This document shows positions 6,880-7,200 of a stretch of 7,200 nucleotides of DNA, piece after piece. The DNA lies in NCBI GenBank assembly GCA_022703115.1, contig JAKLEK010000074.1, positions 1 through 7,200 of the forward strand. Reading direction: 5' to 3'. Positions within the stretch are counted from its first letter, which is position 1, and each line of letters begins with the position of its first letter. A program made the position numbers and the translations under genes. The notes under the pieces were generated by a model. That model saw nothing but the letters and a program-made list of their open reading frames with translations. It had not been told where the DNA came from and searched no databases. This DNA is from Elusimicrobiota bacterium (GTDB lineage: Bacteria; Elusimicrobiota; Elusimicrobia; Elusimicrobiales; UBA9959).

Positions 6880-6914
6880 ACGGACCCCTCCGCCATGGGG
6901 GCGGAAGGGTCCGT
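6880..6914 (-). terminator. Long hairpin between the Cys-rich gene and the exported protein; possible terminator or attenuator
   Basis: Bases 6880-6894 pair with 6900-6914 in a 15-position stem (14 matches and one C-A mismatch at 6888/6906), with loop ATGGG. Read on the - strand, the stem is followed by CTTTAAGAG, only a short T-run, so termination would be partial. It begins about 20 bases after the stop of the Cys-rich gene and ends just before the next ribosome site. It could reduce read-through or protect the upstream mRNA end. The + strand side lacks any T-run. Confidence 0.5.
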
Positions 6915-6933
6915 GTAGTCGTCCGTTCCGCTC

Positions 6934-7200
6934 TTACTTCTTGCAGGCGGGGGACAGGGGGTTCAGCTGGCAGTACATCGGGCAGCCCGGATAAGCGTGG
7001 TGGTCCTTGCAGTACATCGGGCAGCCGGGCGCGTTCGGATAGGCCGCGCAGTTATCCTTGGCCAGGTCCTGGTCGAAGGCGGAGTCTTCCGCGCTCTTGT
7101 CCTTCTTGCAGCCGTTGGCGGTAGGGTACTTCACGCAGTGCATCTTGCAGGCGTGCAGCTGCATGTTGTTCCGGCAGTGGAACGGCAGGTCGCAGGAGCG
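6934..7200 (-). CDS. Cys-rich 13-residue-repeat protein (5' end outside window)
   Basis: The - strand frame is open from the right edge to TAA 6936-6934, giving 88 visible residues with 11 Cys. An ATG at 7164 could start a 76-residue protein. However, the 12 codons before it stay open and carry two more Cys in register with the repeat, so the gene very likely starts beyond 7200. The protein consists of 13-residue units, [HNY]-C-x8-C-x2: units at visible residues 8-20, 21-33, 50-62, 63-75 and 76-88, with a 16-residue charged spacer (34-49). Consensus features are YP in the middle, Gly before the second Cys and PM or KK after it (for example YCKDHHAYPGCPM). I know no family for this. Regular Cys spacing suggests disulfides in an exported protein or metal binding. 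A signal peptide, if any, lies outside the window. Confidence 0.75.
   Translation of the reverse strand, partial: RSCDLPFHCRNNMQLHACKMHCVKYPTANGCKKDKSAEDSAFDQDLAKDNCAAYPNAPGCPMYCKDHHAYPGCPMYCQLNPLSPACKK
6937..7179 (-). repeat. Five 39-base coding units of the Cys-rich protein
   Basis: Units occupy 7179-7141, 7140-7102, 7053-7015, 7014-6976 and 6975-6937; a 48-base spacer (7101-7054) separates the first two from the last three. Cys positions are exact in all five. Other residues have mostly diverged, so this is an old internal duplication. Confidence 0.75.
6970..7026. repeat. Exact 18-base direct repeat within the Cys-rich gene
   Basis: GCAGTACATCGGGCAGCC occurs at 6970-6987 and 7009-7026, offset 39 bases (13 codons). 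It encodes the shared GCPMYC joint between neighbouring units. This implies recent duplication, conversion or strong constraint at that joint. Confidence 0.85.

Overview
The window is a GC-rich, densely coded bacterial stretch with seven protein genes and no RNA genes, insertion sequences or CRISPR arrays that I can see. Five genes run on the + strand and two on the - strand. Ile is often encoded by ATA despite the high GC content. Together with the PorV-like barrel and the FlgD-type C-terminal domain, this looks most like an Elusimicrobiota-type or related Gram-negative lineage. That placement is inference from style; no marker gene is present.

Block 1 (about 2-4219, +) is a tight three-gene envelope operon. 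It starts with the C-terminal part of a large surface or secreted protein, with fibronectin-III-like modules, a beta-rich region and a C-terminal FlgD-like/type-9-style sorting domain. Next, overlapping by 4 bases, comes an outer-membrane PorV/UPF0164-like beta-barrel fused to a TPR tail. Four bases further on is a protein with a signal peptide, periplasmic TPR-like segment, single membrane helix, cytoplasmic coiled coil and HEAT-like end. Together they could form a chain across the envelope that exports or anchors the first protein.

Block 2 (4246-5895, +) has its own candidate promoter. It encodes a soluble histidine kinase core with no sensor domain, then a protein made only of two receiver domains. 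They look like a phosphorelay or signalling hub whose input and output partners lie elsewhere.

Block 3 (5906-7200, -) converges on block 2 with only 10 bases between stop codons. Read in its own direction, it starts with a cysteine-rich protein running in from beyond the right edge. This protein is built from 13-residue units of the form C-x8-C-x3. A long hairpin follows, then an exported protein of unknown family. Block 3 holds the least explained material in the window.

The first and last genes are cut by the window edges. No gene-free stretch exceeds 300 bases; the longest gap between coding regions is about 82 bases (4220-4301, counting from the preferred kinase start).
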